The notes beneath the pieces are model-generated. The model worked only from the letters and a program-made list of their open reading frames with translations, was not told the origin of the DNA and made no database searches. 64,000 nucleotides of DNA from assembly GCA_030562195.1 (NCBI GenBank), contig JAUJPP010000003.1, positions 29,704,602 to 29,768,601 of the forward strand. Direction: 5' to 3'. A program made the position numbers and the translations under genes. This stretch comes from Nipponacmea schrenckii. Lineage: Eukaryota > Mollusca > Gastropoda > Lottiidae. Positions 35,889-47,264 of this stretch are shown piece by piece (the first letter of the stretch is position 1; the number at the start of each line of letters is the position of its first letter).

Positions 35889-38800
35889 ATGGATCAGAGT
35901 AGTCAACTCTCAGCTGCTAGCCATGAAGATGACTCCATTAGTGACCTTCATATGCCTGAAGAGGTTATTCTCAGGCAAAGTGGTTTAGATAATGGTACAA
36001 GTGGTTTAAATAATGGTACAAATGGTTTAAATAATGGTACAAATGGTAATAGAGATAATGTCACTGTTGGTGATTTCGTTGTTGACAGTATTAACTTGAG
36101 AAGAAAGCTCTTGGTGAATGATGTCAATTCCAAGATGAGGGATCTTCAATATAAAATGCTCACAATTGATGACTTTGATTTGGTAATGACTGAATACAAG
36201 GCCTGGTTGAATATATATGAAGATCATCAAGTTGTTCACAACCAATATTTGGCAGTATTAAAGGGTGATGAGAAAGACACCTACCTCAACCAAGAATACA
36301 AAGAATTTGTAGATGAGATTAATGATTTTAGAAAGTATACTGATGAATGGCTTCAGATGAATAGACCAAACCCAACATCAGCCAAACAACCTGATGTTAG
36401 ACCAAATGAAAGTGCCTCACAAGTTTCAAGAGCCAGCAATCAGTCAAATCTCACTTCATTACTATGTCAGAGAGAACAAGATTTAGCAGAATTGAATGAA
36501 CGAAGAAAATACTTAAAGCAAAAGGAAAACTTAGAGCTTGAGAAGGTCCAGATGAAACTGAAGGAAGGCAGACTTGAGTTAGAGACAAAGTTGGCAGTAG
36601 CAGAAGCGAAAACAAAGGTTTTGAGAGATGTCATGGGTTTGAAAGAGCCTACTAACCTAACTCTTCAACTACCTCCTAATAAACCTACTGAAATTAGTTC
36701 TACAACACCTTTCAATAAGGACTTGATTGATTCTCTCAAGAAACCAACAATAGATATTAAGAAGTTTGGAGGTGACCCAGTGGACTTCCTTAGATTCATG
36801 AGACAAATTGAATCTCAAGTGTTTGCGTATTGTAGTAGTAATGAAGAAAAGTTGAACTACCTGGAATCTTTTACTCATGGTCAACCAAATGAAGTGGTTC
36901 GTAGTTATAGTAATCTTGGAGGCAGTGATGGGCTCGAAAAGGCTGTCAAAGACTTGAAGCATAGATATGGTAACAGTGACAGAATAGCTTCGGCATACAT
37001 CAAACGTGCCTTAGAGTTCAAGAGAATTAAAGCTGACAACCATGCACTTTTAGACAAATTTGGTATATTCCTCTCAGAATGTCTATATGCTGTGGACAGT
37101 ATTCAAACCATGAAGACCCTCAACTACACCAACAACATTCAGATACTGGTGGGAAAACTACCTTTATACATGCATGACAGATGGAGAAATCGCACTTTAG
37201 AAATCAAAAAGAAAGAAGAAGTTTCCTTTAAGCATTTTGTAGAATTTGTTCAGAATGAAGCGTTAAAGCTTAATGATCCCATATATGGTCGAGAGGCAAT
37301 AGCAAGTGCCGACATTTCTAACTTTTCTAATTTGTCTAAGGATCACTCTAGAGCAAAACCTATAGTAGGCAAATCTTATAGTACAAATGTTAGCTATAAT
37401 AGTCAAAATAATAGAAATCATTGTTGTCAATACTGTGGTTTCAACCATTTTATAGGGGATTGTAGAAAATTATCAAAATTGTCTTATGATGAAATTATGA
37501 AATTTATAGCAAAAGAAAGGCTCTGCTTTGGTTGTTTAAAAATTGGTCATCAAAGACTTAAATGTAGATTAAGGTTAATTTGTAAAATTTGTAATAAGCA
37601 ACACCCCACCCTATTGCATAATGATTCTTTGGCAAGGTCTTCTGGAAATTTTAATATATCAAGTGTTAATGTAGAACCGACTGACTCAGACACTATAGAT
37701 GAAGTGGCATGCTCCAATGTTCACTTAACAACAGCAAAGTCTACGGCTTGTGCCTCTATGGAGGCCGGAGACAGTAACGATGATTTGTTTTGTACTATGC
37801 CTATTGTTGCTACTAAAATTGCTTATGGTTGTAAAACAATTGACACTTATGCCTTTCTGGATGTTGGTAGTTCGGTCTGCTTTATTACTCATGACTTGTT
37901 ATATAGACTGGGTATTCAAGGCAAAAGAAGTAAACTATTATTAGAAACAATGAACAACACCTCATCCTTAGAGACATCTGTAGTCGAATGTTTACAAGTA
38001 TGTAGTTATGATCTAAAAGACTCTGTTGTTTTGCCTAAATGTTATAGTGTGGATAAGATACCTGTTAGTTTAGGACATATCCCCACAATGGGTGATGTTA
38101 TTCAGTATCCACATTTAGCTGATTTAGAATTACCTAATGTTAATTGCTCAATTGGTTTGATGATAGGTAGTAATGTTGCAGAAGCTTATATGCCTTTAGA
38201 TCTAAGAGTAGGCCCTCGTGGAACACCACATGCCACCAAGACAGCATTAGGGTGGATCCTGTGGAATGTACTTAGAGAAAGACCTTATTACAGTAATATA
38301 AGTATTGTCAATCGTATAAATATTAAGGCATCTCAGGAATCTGAAAACTTGGTTATTTTAGATAGGTATGTAAGGTCGGGTTTAGATTCGGACTTTCCTG
38401 ATCATGTCGATCGGAAAGAAAATTCTAGATTAGATAATTTGTTCTTAGAAAAGGTTAAGAATTCTATTGTTAAGGATGGTGATAACCATTATGTAATTGA
38501 TTTACCTTTTAAGGATGAAAACGTTAAATTACCTAAAAATTATCATATGGCTAGAAAAAGGTTAGAAAGTCTTAAGAGAAAATTGTCCACATGCGATAAG
38601 TTTTACCATGACTATTTGGAATTTATGAACTCTTTAATTGATAAAGGCTACGCCGAATTGGTACCGGAAGCGGATCTTGAAATCGATAGGGATAAGTTAC
38701 ACTTTGTTGTTCATCACGGTGTTTATCATAAGCAGAAACATAAAATTCGAGTCGTATTTGATTGTTCGGCTAAGCACCAAGGCGTTTCGTTGAATGATGT

Positions 38801-41711
38801 ACTTTTGTCGGGGCCAGATTTAGCCAATAGTCTCTTAGGAATTTTGTTAAGATTTCGGTTAGGTCAAATTGCCTTCATGTCGGATTTGGAAGGTATGTTT
38901 CACCAAATTCGCGTTCCATTAAAAGATCGCGGCAGTTTACGTTTCTTATGGTGGCCCAATGGCGATTTGAATTCCGAACCAAGACAATTTCAAATGACCG
39001 CACATTTGTTTGGTGCGATTTCGTCCCCTTCGGTAGCTAATTTTGCGCTACAGCAAACCGCCCGAGATAATGAAAATAAGTATTCAGTGGAAGCGATTGA
39101 CACTTTGATTAAAGACTTTTACGTCGATGATTGCTTGCATTCTCTCGATGATAAGACAGTCGCAGTATCATTGGTTCAGGAATTAACTGATTTGTGCAAA
39201 TCCGGAGGTTTTCACTTGCATAAATGGATTAGTAACAGCGATGTAGTAAATAATTCCATTCCATATTCCGAACGTGCTGATTGTAACAAGCAAACACTTG
39301 GAGATGATGACCCAGTTATCGAACGCGCTTTAGGAATTTTATGGGATGTAAAGTCTGATGCTTTAAGCTTTAAAATTAGTATTGCTAATAAGCCCTTTAC
39401 GCGACGTGGTATATTATCGGTCGTGAGTGCTGACTATGACCCAATCGGTATAGCAGCCCCAGCCTTGTTACCAGCTAAAAGTCTTTTGCAAGAACTTTGT
39501 CGCATCGGATTATCATGGGACGAAATAATCAATGATGATTACGCAGAAAAGTGGTCAAATTTCATAAATGAACTTCCTCTTTTGGAAAATCTAAAAATCT
39601 CAAGATGTATAAAACCTAAAGAATTTGGGTCCGTTGTTAAAGCCGAATTACATCATTTCTCAGACGCAAGTGAAAAAGGCTACGGTGTTGCCAGTTATAT
39701 TAGGTTAGAAAACAATCACGGTCAAGTATCTTGTTCATTGGTGTTAGGCAAATCCAGGGTGGCTCCTATTAAACGTATTACGATTCCTCGAATGGAATTG
39801 ACCACAGCCACAATTGCTGTCAAACTTAATCAGATAATTTGTGACAATCTCAATATACTGATCGATTCTATTCATTTTTGGACAGACAGTACTACTGTTC
39901 TAAATTATATTCGGAACGATGAAGCAAGGTATAAGACTTTTGTCGCTAACAGGGTAACATTAATACGTGAGAGTTCTAATTTGAATCAATGGCGCTATGT
40001 TAATACACTCGATAATCCTAGTGATGAGGCCTCGCGGGGGCTTTCGGTTAAAGGTCTTATTGATAATAAGCGTTGGTTTGATGGTCCTGCCTTTCTGTGG
40101 AAATCAAGGGAACATTGGCCCAAGGATTTTGAAGGGATCCCCATCCCAGTTGATGACCCGGAAGTTAAACAATCCGTTAATATAGTGCAAATTAATGAAT
40201 TCGAACATCCCTGTGATCAATTGATTAAATACTATTCAAATTGGCATCGTTTATTGAAAGCAATAACTTTGTTACGCTTAGTTTTTCGAAATTTAAAACA
40301 TAAAATTAGTAAAATTGAAACTGTTGGATTCGAGGTTTCAGTGAATGAACTGGAAAGGTCAAAACTTTTAGTTGTAAAACATGAGCAATCTAAATATTTG
40401 TCAGATGTAATCAAAGAATGTAGCAAATTAGGTCAGGCTAGAAATCTAAAGGTTTTAAAGAGTAAGGGAGTTTCTAAATTAGATCCTTTTGTCGATCAAG
40501 ATTTAGGCCTATTGAGAGTGGGTGGACGTCTAAGTCGAGCAGAAATGTGCATCGATACTAAGCATCAGCTGATTCTTCCGAAACAATCGCCCATTTCTGA
40601 ATTGATTATTAGAGAAGCTCACGATCGCGTTGGGCACCTTGGTAAAAATTCTACTCTGTCTTACATTAGAAAAAGATTTTGGATATTAGGCGCTAGTACC
40701 CTAATTAAGTCAATACTTTCAAAATGCGTTCGCTGTCGAAAATATGCAGCTAGGAAAATGCATCAAAAGATGTCTGACCTACCGGCAGAGCGAGTTATAC
40801 CCGGACAGACCCCATTTTTCCGAACTGGTATTGATTATTTCGGACCTTTTGAAATTAAGCGGAATAGGTCACTCATAAAGCGATACGGAGTTATATTCAC
40901 ATGCATGAATTGTAGAGCCGTGCATTTAGAAGTTGCGTCTTCTCTTGACACAGACTCGTGCATCAATGCCATCCGACGTTTTATTGCGAGGCGCGGAACG
41001 CCAAGGTATTTGCGATCAGACAATGGTACCAACCTGGTCGGTGCTCAGCGCGAACTTAAGGAATGTCTTGACAATTGGAATCAAAATAAGTTGACGCGTG
41101 AATTAGGTCAAAAGGGTATTCAGTGGGAGTTTAACCCACCGTCGGCTTCTCATTTTGGCGGGGTATGGGAACGTCTCATCCGTTCAGTACGCAAAGTACT
41201 TTGCTCGTTAGAAAGGGACCAAATTGGTAGATTAGACGATGAGTCTTTACATACTTTACTATGCGAAGTCGAGCAAATTCTAAATAATCGACCGATAACT
41301 AAGATTTCTGAAGAACCTGCCGATTTAGATGCGCTGACTCCTAGTCATTTGTTAGGTGGTTTTCACGATGTCTCTTATGCGCCTACATTAACTGATAAAA
41401 CGGATAATTATATTCATCGTCGGTGGAGACGAATTCAATATTTATGTGACATATTCTGGAAAAGGTGGTCTTCGGACTATTTATTGTCGTTACAGGAACG
41501 TCAAAAATGGCTTCAGCCTACTAGGAATTTTAAACCTGATGATGTTGTTCTTATTATTGACAACATTAGAAATTCGTGGACTTTAGGTCGAGTAGTAGAG
41601 GTTATATCAGATAAGAATGGTCTTTCGCGAATTGCAACTGTTAAGACTAAAGTTGGTACTCTTAAGCGTCCAATAACGAAACTTTGTTTAGTACTAGAGT
41701 GTGATAATTAA
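35889..41711 (+). CDS. gag-pol: BEL/Pao gag-pol polyprotein
   Basis: 1940 aa, uninterrupted. N-terminus has GLNNGTN-type repeats (residues ~32-53), then a charged coiled-coil-like gag (~190-250) and a DUF1759-type gag domain (~284-440). Zinc knuckles follow at ~511-580 (C-x2-C-x3-H-x4-C, C-x2-C-x4-H-x4-C, and C-x2-C-x3-H-x4-H). The aspartic protease core is FLDVGSS (~655), with V in place of the usual T/S of D-T/S-G. RT has SDLEGMFHQ (~998) and FYVDD (~1077). RNase H has D, E, D, D in FSDASEKG, RMELTT, WTDSTT and NPSDEAS (~1257-1380). Integrase has H-H-C-C (~1575-1615), then D, D, E in GIDYFG, RSDNGT and GGVWERL (~1647, 1708, 1760), and a DUF5641-like end. The first ATG lies 36 bp after the LTR. 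The order PR-RT-RH-IN and the zinc-knuckle set are those of BEL/Pao. Confidence 0.95.
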   Translation: MDQSSQLSAASHEDDSISDLHMPEEVILRQSGLDNGTSGLNNGTNGLNNGTNGNRDNVTVGDFVVDSINLRRKLLVNDVNSKMRDLQYKMLTIDDFDLVMTEYKAWLNIYEDHQVVHNQYLAVLKGDEKDTYLNQEYKEFVDEINDFRKYTDEWLQMNRPNPTSAKQPDVRPNESASQVSRASNQSNLTSLLCQREQDLAELNERRKYLKQKENLELEKVQMKLKEGRLELETKLAVAEAKTKVLRDVMGLKEPTNLTLQLPPNKPTEISSTTPFNKDLIDSLKKPTIDIKKFGGDPVDFLRFMRQIESQVFAYCSSNEEKLNYLESFTHGQPNEVVRSYSNLGGSDGLEKAVKDLKHRYGNSDRIASAYIKRALEFKRIKADNHALLDKFGIFLSECLYAVDSIQTMKTLNYTNNIQILVGKLPLYMHDRWRNRTLEIKKKEEVSFKHFVEFVQNEALKLNDPIYGREAIASADISNFSNLSKDHSRAKPIVGKSYSTNVSYNSQNNRNHCCQYCGFNHFIGDCRKLSKLSYDEIMKFIAKERLCFGCLKIGHQRLKCRLRLICKICNKQHPTLLHNDSLARSSGNFNISSVNVEPTDSDTIDEVACSNVHLTTAKSTACASMEAGDSNDDLFCTMPIVATKIAYGCKTIDTYAFLDVGSSVCFITHDLLYRLGIQGKRSKLLLETMNNTSSLETSVVECLQVCSYDLKDSVVLPKCYSVDKIPVSLGHIPTMGDVIQYPHLADLELPNVNCSIGLMIGSNVAEAYMPLDLRVGPRGTPHATKTALGWILWNVLRERPYYSNISIVNRINIKASQESENLVILDRYVRSGLDSDFPDHVDRKENSRLDNLFLEKVKNSIVKDGDNHYVIDLPFKDENVKLPKNYHMARKRLESLKRKLSTCDKFYHDYLEFMNSLIDKGYAELVPEADLEIDRDKLHFVVHHGVYHKQKHKIRVVFDCSAKHQGVSLNDVLLSGPDLANSLLGILLRFRLGQIAFMSDLEGMFHQIRVPLKDRGSLRFLWWPNGDLNSEPRQFQMTAHLFGAISSPSVANFALQQTARDNENKYSVEAIDTLIKDFYVDDCLHSLDDKTVAVSLVQELTDLCKSGGFHLHKWISNSDVVNNSIPYSERADCNKQTLGDDDPVIERALGILWDVKSDALSFKISIANKPFTRRGILSVVSADYDPIGIAAPALLPAKSLLQELCRIGLSWDEIINDDYAEKWSNFINELPLLENLKISRCIKPKEFGSVVKAELHHFSDASEKGYGVASYIRLENNHGQVSCSLVLGKSRVAPIKRITIPRMELTTATIAVKLNQIICDNLNILIDSIHFWTDSTTVLNYIRNDEARYKTFVANRVTLIRESSNLNQWRYVNTLDNPSDEASRGLSVKGLIDNKRWFDGPAFLWKSREHWPKDFEGIPIPVDDPEVKQSVNIVQINEFEHPCDQLIKYYSNWHRLLKAITLLRLVFRNLKHKISKIETVGFEVSVNELERSKLLVVKHEQSKYLSDVIKECSKLGQARNLKVLKSKGVSKLDPFVDQDLGLLRVGGRLSRAEMCIDTKHQLILPKQSPISELIIREAHDRVGHLGKNSTLSYIRKRFWILGASTLIKSILSKCVRCRKYAARKMHQKMSDLPAERVIPGQTPFFRTGIDYFGPFEIKRNRSLIKRYGVIFTCMNCRAVHLEVASSLDTDSCINAIRRFIARRGTPRYLRSDNGTNLVGAQRELKECLDNWNQNKLTRELGQKGIQWEFNPPSASHFGGVWERLIRSVRKVLCSLERDQIGRLDDESLHTLLCEVEQILNNRPITKISEEPADLDALTPSHLLGGFHDVSYAPTLTDKTDNYIHRRWRRIQYLCDIFWKRWSSDYLLSLQERQKWLQPTRNFKPDDVVLIIDNIRNSWTLGRVVEVISDKNGLSRIATVKTKVGTLKRPITKLCLVLECDN

Positions 41712-41810
41712 GATTGATTTATAAAATCTGATTTTTCATTATTGTCATTTTCTTTAATCTTACTGATGTAAGTGCTTTAAGGGTAATTGTGTAATTAGGA
41801 GGCCGGAATA

Positions 41811-42372
41811 TGTAGAGAACGAAACGAACTCTACCCTAGAACGGCTAATAGTTACGAGTAACACGAACTAGCCAGGGCGTGATAAGCTTACTTTTAGTCA
41901 TGGCTGGCAGCGTGGTTTGAAGTGCTCTGATCTCTGATAGTGATAAGTTTGTAAAGGCTTGGTGGTACATAACTTGGTATGTTTTTTTGTAAATATATTG
42001 TCTATTGATACCATAGATTGATTCAAGCTATTTTGTACCCTATATTATTTTGTATTAGGCCCGTTATTATTGAAATAATCGGTATTAGATTAGATCATAC
42101 AGTGTGATCAGTCGTCACGCATGATTAGTGCGCACTAGTGATTTCTTCATATTGAACCATGTTTGTATATTGTCCATTATTTGCTATTTATTGCTATTCA
42201 GTACCATGCTTGATTGGGTTTATGCTTATTATGGTATTTCTGTATTTTTCAGTTAATCGTACGTAAATATAGTAAAAGCCTGAATGTAAACATACCATAT
42301 TTAATAAACTCCTATGTGATGGTTGTTTTCTGGTTTATCGGGGGAATAGAACGCATTGACAAATGCCACACA
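41811..42372 (+). repeat. 3' LTR of BEL/Pao element (562 bp)
   Basis: Same sequence as the 5' LTR with an extra CTGTATTT near 42239, a 1-base deletion and three substitutions. Confidence 0.95.
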
Positions 42373-42754
42373 TATATATTGATGATATCTAAGTCAAGTT
42401 GGAAAATGGAAATTATCGCATGAATGGTTTTTGAGTTATTGCACTTGACTTAGTAAAAACGTGTCAAATTTGGTTTGTATCCACAACAGAGGCTACAGTT
42501 TTTATTTGATATAATGAAACTAAGTATACATGTATATATTGATGATATCACGGTCAAGTTCGAAAATGGAAATTTTCGCATGAACTGTTTTTGAGTTATT
42601 GCCCTTGACTTAGTAAAAACGCGTCAAATTTGGGTTGTATCCACAATAAAGGCTACAGTTTTTATCCGATCTTAATGAAACTTGGTATTCATGTATATAT
42701 TGATCATATCTCGGTCAATGTATTTTGGTCATATATTGTGATCACCCCTGTCTG

Positions 42755-42756
<2 letters not shown>

Positions 42757-42798
<42 letters not shown>

Positions 42799-42799
42799 T
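42757..42799 (+). repeat. (GT)n microsatellite
   Basis: About 20 GT dinucleotides inside what looks like the microsatellite slot of a degraded pearl-type head (CATATATTGTGATCACCCCTG precursor phrase just upstream). Confidence 0.9.
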
Positions 42800-43436
42800 G
42801 TTCACATTTTTCTTGTACTCACTCTACAGTCTACAATTCTCAATTTCTTTCTTTTTTTATTTCATGAAATGTTTGTGTTTGTGTTATTATATTATTAAAG
42901 TATGCAGTGCATTCGTCAAACAATGTTATTATGACATGTAAAATAGTGAGTTAAAAGTTAAAAAAAAAAAGGGAAAAAATATATTGTGACGTCATTCACA
43001 ATAGTTATCCCCCTTAGCCACACTCGCACCTTAACTTATAACACACGGGCACAAATACACACAGGCACAAATGCATGACTAACAAATCTTTGTATTTATC
43101 GTTGACTTATATTCAGTGGGAAAACGCGAAAAAAAAATAAATAGATAGCCAAATTTAAAATTTAGTGTTGCCATGGTAACCTTGTTAATTTTTTGATTTT
43201 TTGTGACTTGGAAAGTTATGATCTAGTAGGACTGGTATTTCTTTCTAAGAAATTTGGTGTTTTAAAGAGTTTCTAAAGAAAAGGAAGTAAGGTAGAAAAT
43301 ATGCAAAATTTTGTTACCATGGAAACAAGGTTGTATTTATAGGCATAAAACGAGTGTAACAGATTTGTCGCCAGATTCGATTTTGGAAATTTATTAAAGA
43401 AATTGTTAAAAAGTTTCTTAACTTTTTATGTGTATA
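42800..43436. other. AT-rich, no gene seen
   Basis: Poly-A-like run at about 42960; sequence with GTTGCCATGGTAACC at about 43167 and TTACCATGGAAACAAGG at about 43314, short near-palindromes. No supported feature. Confidence 0.4.
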
Positions 43437-43582
43437 GGGGACTCCGATAGTATTGATTCGTGCAATTCAATCTTTGTGGTTCATGCAATTCCGCTAGGAC
43501 TATGCGTTTAAGTGGAACTGCAAGATCCATAGAGGGTGGATCGAAAATGAGAATGATGCAAATTGATGCTATCAGTGTCCCC
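43437..43582. mobile_element. 146-bp MITE with GGGGAC ends, copy 2
   Basis: Left GGGGACTCCGATAGTATTGA, right TTGATGCTATCAGTGTCCCC as its imperfect complement; related to 18572-18736. Confidence 0.5.
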
Positions 43583-43792
43583 GATGAACATAAAAAGTTT
43601 AGGAAACTTCTTTACAATCCCTTTAATTCATCATAGATTATCCTCAACCAACCAAGGAAAAAGGGAATTTACTTTTTTTTTGTGTGCAAAATTGGTATTG
43701 TTATGCAATTTATGACAAATCTTGCATCAAAAAGAAAAATTCTCGGATTTCTATAAACTAAATATCTCATCATTTTATATGAATATATCAGA

Positions 43793-44695
43793 TTAGTTTA
43801 TAGCAGTTTCTAATTCACCAATAGCAGAGTTGGAACAACTCAGTCCTTTACACTGTCCACACGACGATGTGCATTCCAGGCCATGCTTTCTACAGTTACA
43901 ACGTCTAGAATCACAGTCTTTCTTACAGTTACACCTAATCATGTAAGGAGCTGTTCTGGAGCTGGTGATATGTCCATCCTGGTTGGTAACAACATATTAT
44001 CTGAAAGATGCCAGCCTCAATCAACAGGATTCATTTCTGTATCTGCAGCTTTCCATTGCCGCGTTTGAAGATAGCTTCGCAAGCTGTGAAATTTGGCTGC
44101 TGAAGATGTAGGAGGGAGAGAGTGTATCTCGACAACAGATGATATATGGGTATTGACCTTACTCCGAAATTTCTGATATCGTAGACTATTTAGATTATCA
44201 GTTTCTTGACCGTTGTAAATGGAAACCAGTATGTGTTCTCCAGTCCTTATAACATCTGACTTTGCTACTGCACCATCAAAATGCTTAGCTTGTTCACGGA
44301 AATATTTGTTAGATATCAACTTCTTTAAAACAGAGCCCTTTCCAGTGCCAAAAAGTCTTGATGTTGTATCGCAACCAGTAATAGAATGCAAGAACGGCAA
44401 CAATTCACATACTTCATTGCCCAAGACACATTTCGTTTTTTTCATAATCCAAATTTTTACTGCTTGTGTTGTTTTTGTGTCTGATTTAAAGAAAAGATCT
44501 TGTGCATCCATATTAGCGTAGAAGCAAGGAGGACGAGAAGGTCAGTATCATCACCAATCAGGACAGTAGGGGAAACCACGGAGCACTGTACCGCAGTTTT
44601 AACAATCAAAACATCAGCATCTCTATCTGAGTGAACAGTTTTACACCCACTTTCCTCGAGATGTTTAGATAAAAGATCTATACCTACTCGTAGAC
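43793..44695 (-). pseudogene. broken FEN/PIN-like nuclease plus CXC cysteine-rich protein
   Basis: Reading on the minus strand: 44695-44512 encodes LLSKHLEESGC, SDRDADVLIV and IGDDTDLLVLL, an acidic pattern of XPG/FEN-like PIN nucleases. A frameshift leads to 44511-44017 with LHSITGCDTTSRLFGTGKGS, like the helix-turn-helix of that fold. A TGA follows NPVD, and the frame continues GWHLSDNMLLPTRMDISPAP. Another shift leads to MIRCNCKK (~43944), and an A-run shift leads to a Cys-rich block (RRCNC, ECTSSCGQC, GLSC) like the Tesmin/TSO1 CXC domain. Such proteins occur in many copies in invertebrate genomes, probably transposon-borne. Three frame breaks and one stop make this copy dead. Domain naming is from recalled patterns. 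Confidence 0.55.
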
Positions 44696-47264
44696 AATAT
44701 ATTGAATATTATTAGACCTAATTTTCAAGGTCATAGATTAAGTGGGTCACATCTTTCGTAGCCGTTAAAGTGACCTTATTTTGAAAAAATCGAAATTTGA
44801 ATAATTCGAAAAAAAATACGAAATCTAAAAATCGGCCTCCAAGAAAAGGTAGATAATGATCAAATGTATCTATGTGCTAAATTTCATCGAAATCGGTCTA
44901 TCAATAGTGTCTGAATATTGGGTTTAAGAATTGTAACGAAAATTCAAAATGGCGGCCTATTGGCAGCTTGACCTAATTTTTTTAAGTCAAATCGATTACA
45001 ATTGACAAGTTATTTATAATACAGTTTTAACTTTTCACCTAGCTGTTATAGACCAGAAGTTACGTAATTACGTCATTTGAGGCTAAATCTGAAGTGGAAT
45101 TTTTTTTTCAAAATTTTTCAAAAATTATAATCATATCGCCTATCAACTGGTAAAGTTTCAAAATTTTACTGTTTATATTAAACGAGAAATCACGGTCTGA
45201 AATTTTTGCCGATGACCCTTGAATATTGAATTGCAAATCGTGGGTAAAATATTTAACCTAGTTGCATAAAACCTATAATTGTTAGTTGACAAATACATTG
45301 AAGTTTTCAAATCTGAAAATCCGGTCAAAATCGAACTAAAAATAAAATTGCTAAAGCAAAAAAAACTCAATTTCCAGTTCTCACTTCCGGTCAGAGATAG
45401 AACTTCCGGTTTTGTTTTATTTGTTAATAGAAATCATTCTAAGATCAACTGTAGATTTAGAATTTCTGCACCTTTTACCAGTTTGTCTGCAAACTCATCC
45501 AAGAATCGCAAAAAAAACAAAACTAGATCCCCAGGCTTCGCAAGGTTCTGACGCAGTGGGTAGCAGTTTTGATGTACCTTTTAAAACTGCCCCACAAAGT
45601 ATCGATAGAACAGTAACGTTATTTTACAGCGTATAAGTCGTTTTATTTCAAAGCATAATCGGTTCGCTGAAACTCGTGTCATGTAGATCGCCCAAACGAA
45701 AATTCAAGAAACAGCTTTTCACGATGAAATTCGCAATTTTCATATGGTTGTAAAACGAAAAGTATACATCGTACAACAAAACATAATATATCAATGGATA
45801 GATCTCATCGAGGGCTATCACATTTGTGTTGCTCACAAGGTCACCAAAGGTCAAGGTTAAAACATACGACCATTCAAAGTTTTTATATATTACTTTCGGT
45901 TAAAATATCAAAATCAAAATCAAAATTCAAAAATCGGTTTCCAAATATAATTCAGGAATCGATATAACATTCTATAGACATCAAAATTATACGAATCGTA
46001 GCGTCTCCAGAGGCCCAATTTCGATTTAAAGAAAATTACGCACAGTTACTAGAGAAGAAAATATAAAATTTCCAAATATTAAAGAGGGCATTTTTGGTGG
46101 AAATACTTGGTTTAATATATCATTACAAAGAGCAGATAAACCCTAATAAGATTCAATATAAATATTTGTTATTTATAAATTAATTCAGGTGACAGAGCTC
46201 GTTAAAAATAAAAATTGCAAATTTCAATCGGCTATAAAACCGGAAGTAATCATCAGACAACACAAATGAACATATCAGTGGATAGATATCATCAAGGAAA
46301 ATAAATCATGTTCAGGTCATACGGTCACCAGAGGTCAAGGTCACGAAATATGGGCCTTTAAAGTTTTTGACATTACCAAAAATATTAAAATAGAAATAAA
46401 AGAAAATCCAAGTCCAAATTCAAAAATAGACTCCCAACTAAAGTAGCGCAATCGACTCTAGTCATTAGATACGAAAAAATAACGAAAATCGCTTTATCCC
46501 CTGAATTTGAATTTTAAAATTTACAAAAATTGACATTTCAATATGGCGGCTTATCATTTGCTTCCGGTCCGGATTTTTTTTTCTTCGTATTTTTGCATGA
46601 CTATTTCTAGCATATTGCAAAAAGAATTTTTGAAATATCTTCAAAATTCAGGAAGTTGAATTGTTAAAGTTAAAAAGCGAATAACGTCAAAACCGGAAGT
46701 CATTTCGAAAATTTGAATAATGATTTTTGATCGCATTACAAGTGTCTATTTACCATTAAATTTTCGGGTGCATCGAAAAAAAATTGTAGAAGTTGATAAA
46801 AACGCAAAAAATAAAATTAAAAAAGTCAGCTACAAAAGTAATGAAATTAGCAGTTTAAAAATGCAGTTATGTGTAGCTAACAGTGAAAAGAAGCTAGCAA
46901 AAGTAGTTCTGTCAAAATCAGTTGAAAAAAAGAGGTAATAAATGGCAAAAACCAAAACGCAGCCATTGCCCACAGCTCGTTTCCGGTCACTCTGAATGAC
47001 GTCATTTTACATTTAACAAACAGTAGTCTTGCAGTTTGAATGGAAGACAGCAACAGGTAATTTGCAGCAAGTTGCCTTCTTAGAAAATAATCGAAGGTAA
47101 AATTCGAAAAAAAAAGAAAAATACATTTCGAAAACAAAGCAGTGCGTTCGATGAACGCACTGCAAATAAAATAATCCGAACGATTACAATACGTTTTCGC
47201 CAAAGTCGAAATACGTAAAAATGCTTGAAATATCAATGTATTTGATGTTATTTTGAGATTTTGC

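Larger units (their letters stand above)
35294..42377 (+). mobile_element. BEL/Pao LTR retrotransposon, intact, with 5-bp TSD
   Basis: LTRs at 35299-35853 and 41811-42372 enclose one 1940-aa gag-pol frame. The 5-bp target duplication TATAT is at 35294-35298 and 42373-42377. LTRs begin TGT and end ACA. They differ by only three substitutions, a 1-bp indel and an 8-bp insertion, so the insertion is very recent. A purine-rich tract (TAGGAGGCCGGAATA) precedes the 3' LTR. No TGG-type primer-binding site is evident in the 35 bp between the 5' LTR and the ATG. No envelope gene follows pol. Confidence 0.95.
35153..42730 (+). mobile_element. family C, copy 2, split by BEL/Pao element
   Basis: Head TATACGCCCACATGGAAATG at 35157, GTCC microsatellite and one partial unit to 35298; units resume at 42373 with TTGATGATATC...AAGTT and continue to about 42720. 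A second GTCT-like head then leads into (GT)n. The interruption is the LTR retrotransposon. Confidence 0.75.

Noticed and set aside
35617..35988. 123-aa ORF overlapping the start of gag
   Set aside because: It lies mostly in the 5' LTR and overlaps the real gag-pol frame; a shadow.
41712..41810. Search for an envelope gene that would make the BEL/Pao element a retrovirus
   Set aside because: Only 99 bp separate pol from the 3' LTR, so no env is present.
42630..42941. 103-aa ORF with a VCVCVCVC run
   Set aside because: Produced by translating the (GT)n microsatellite.
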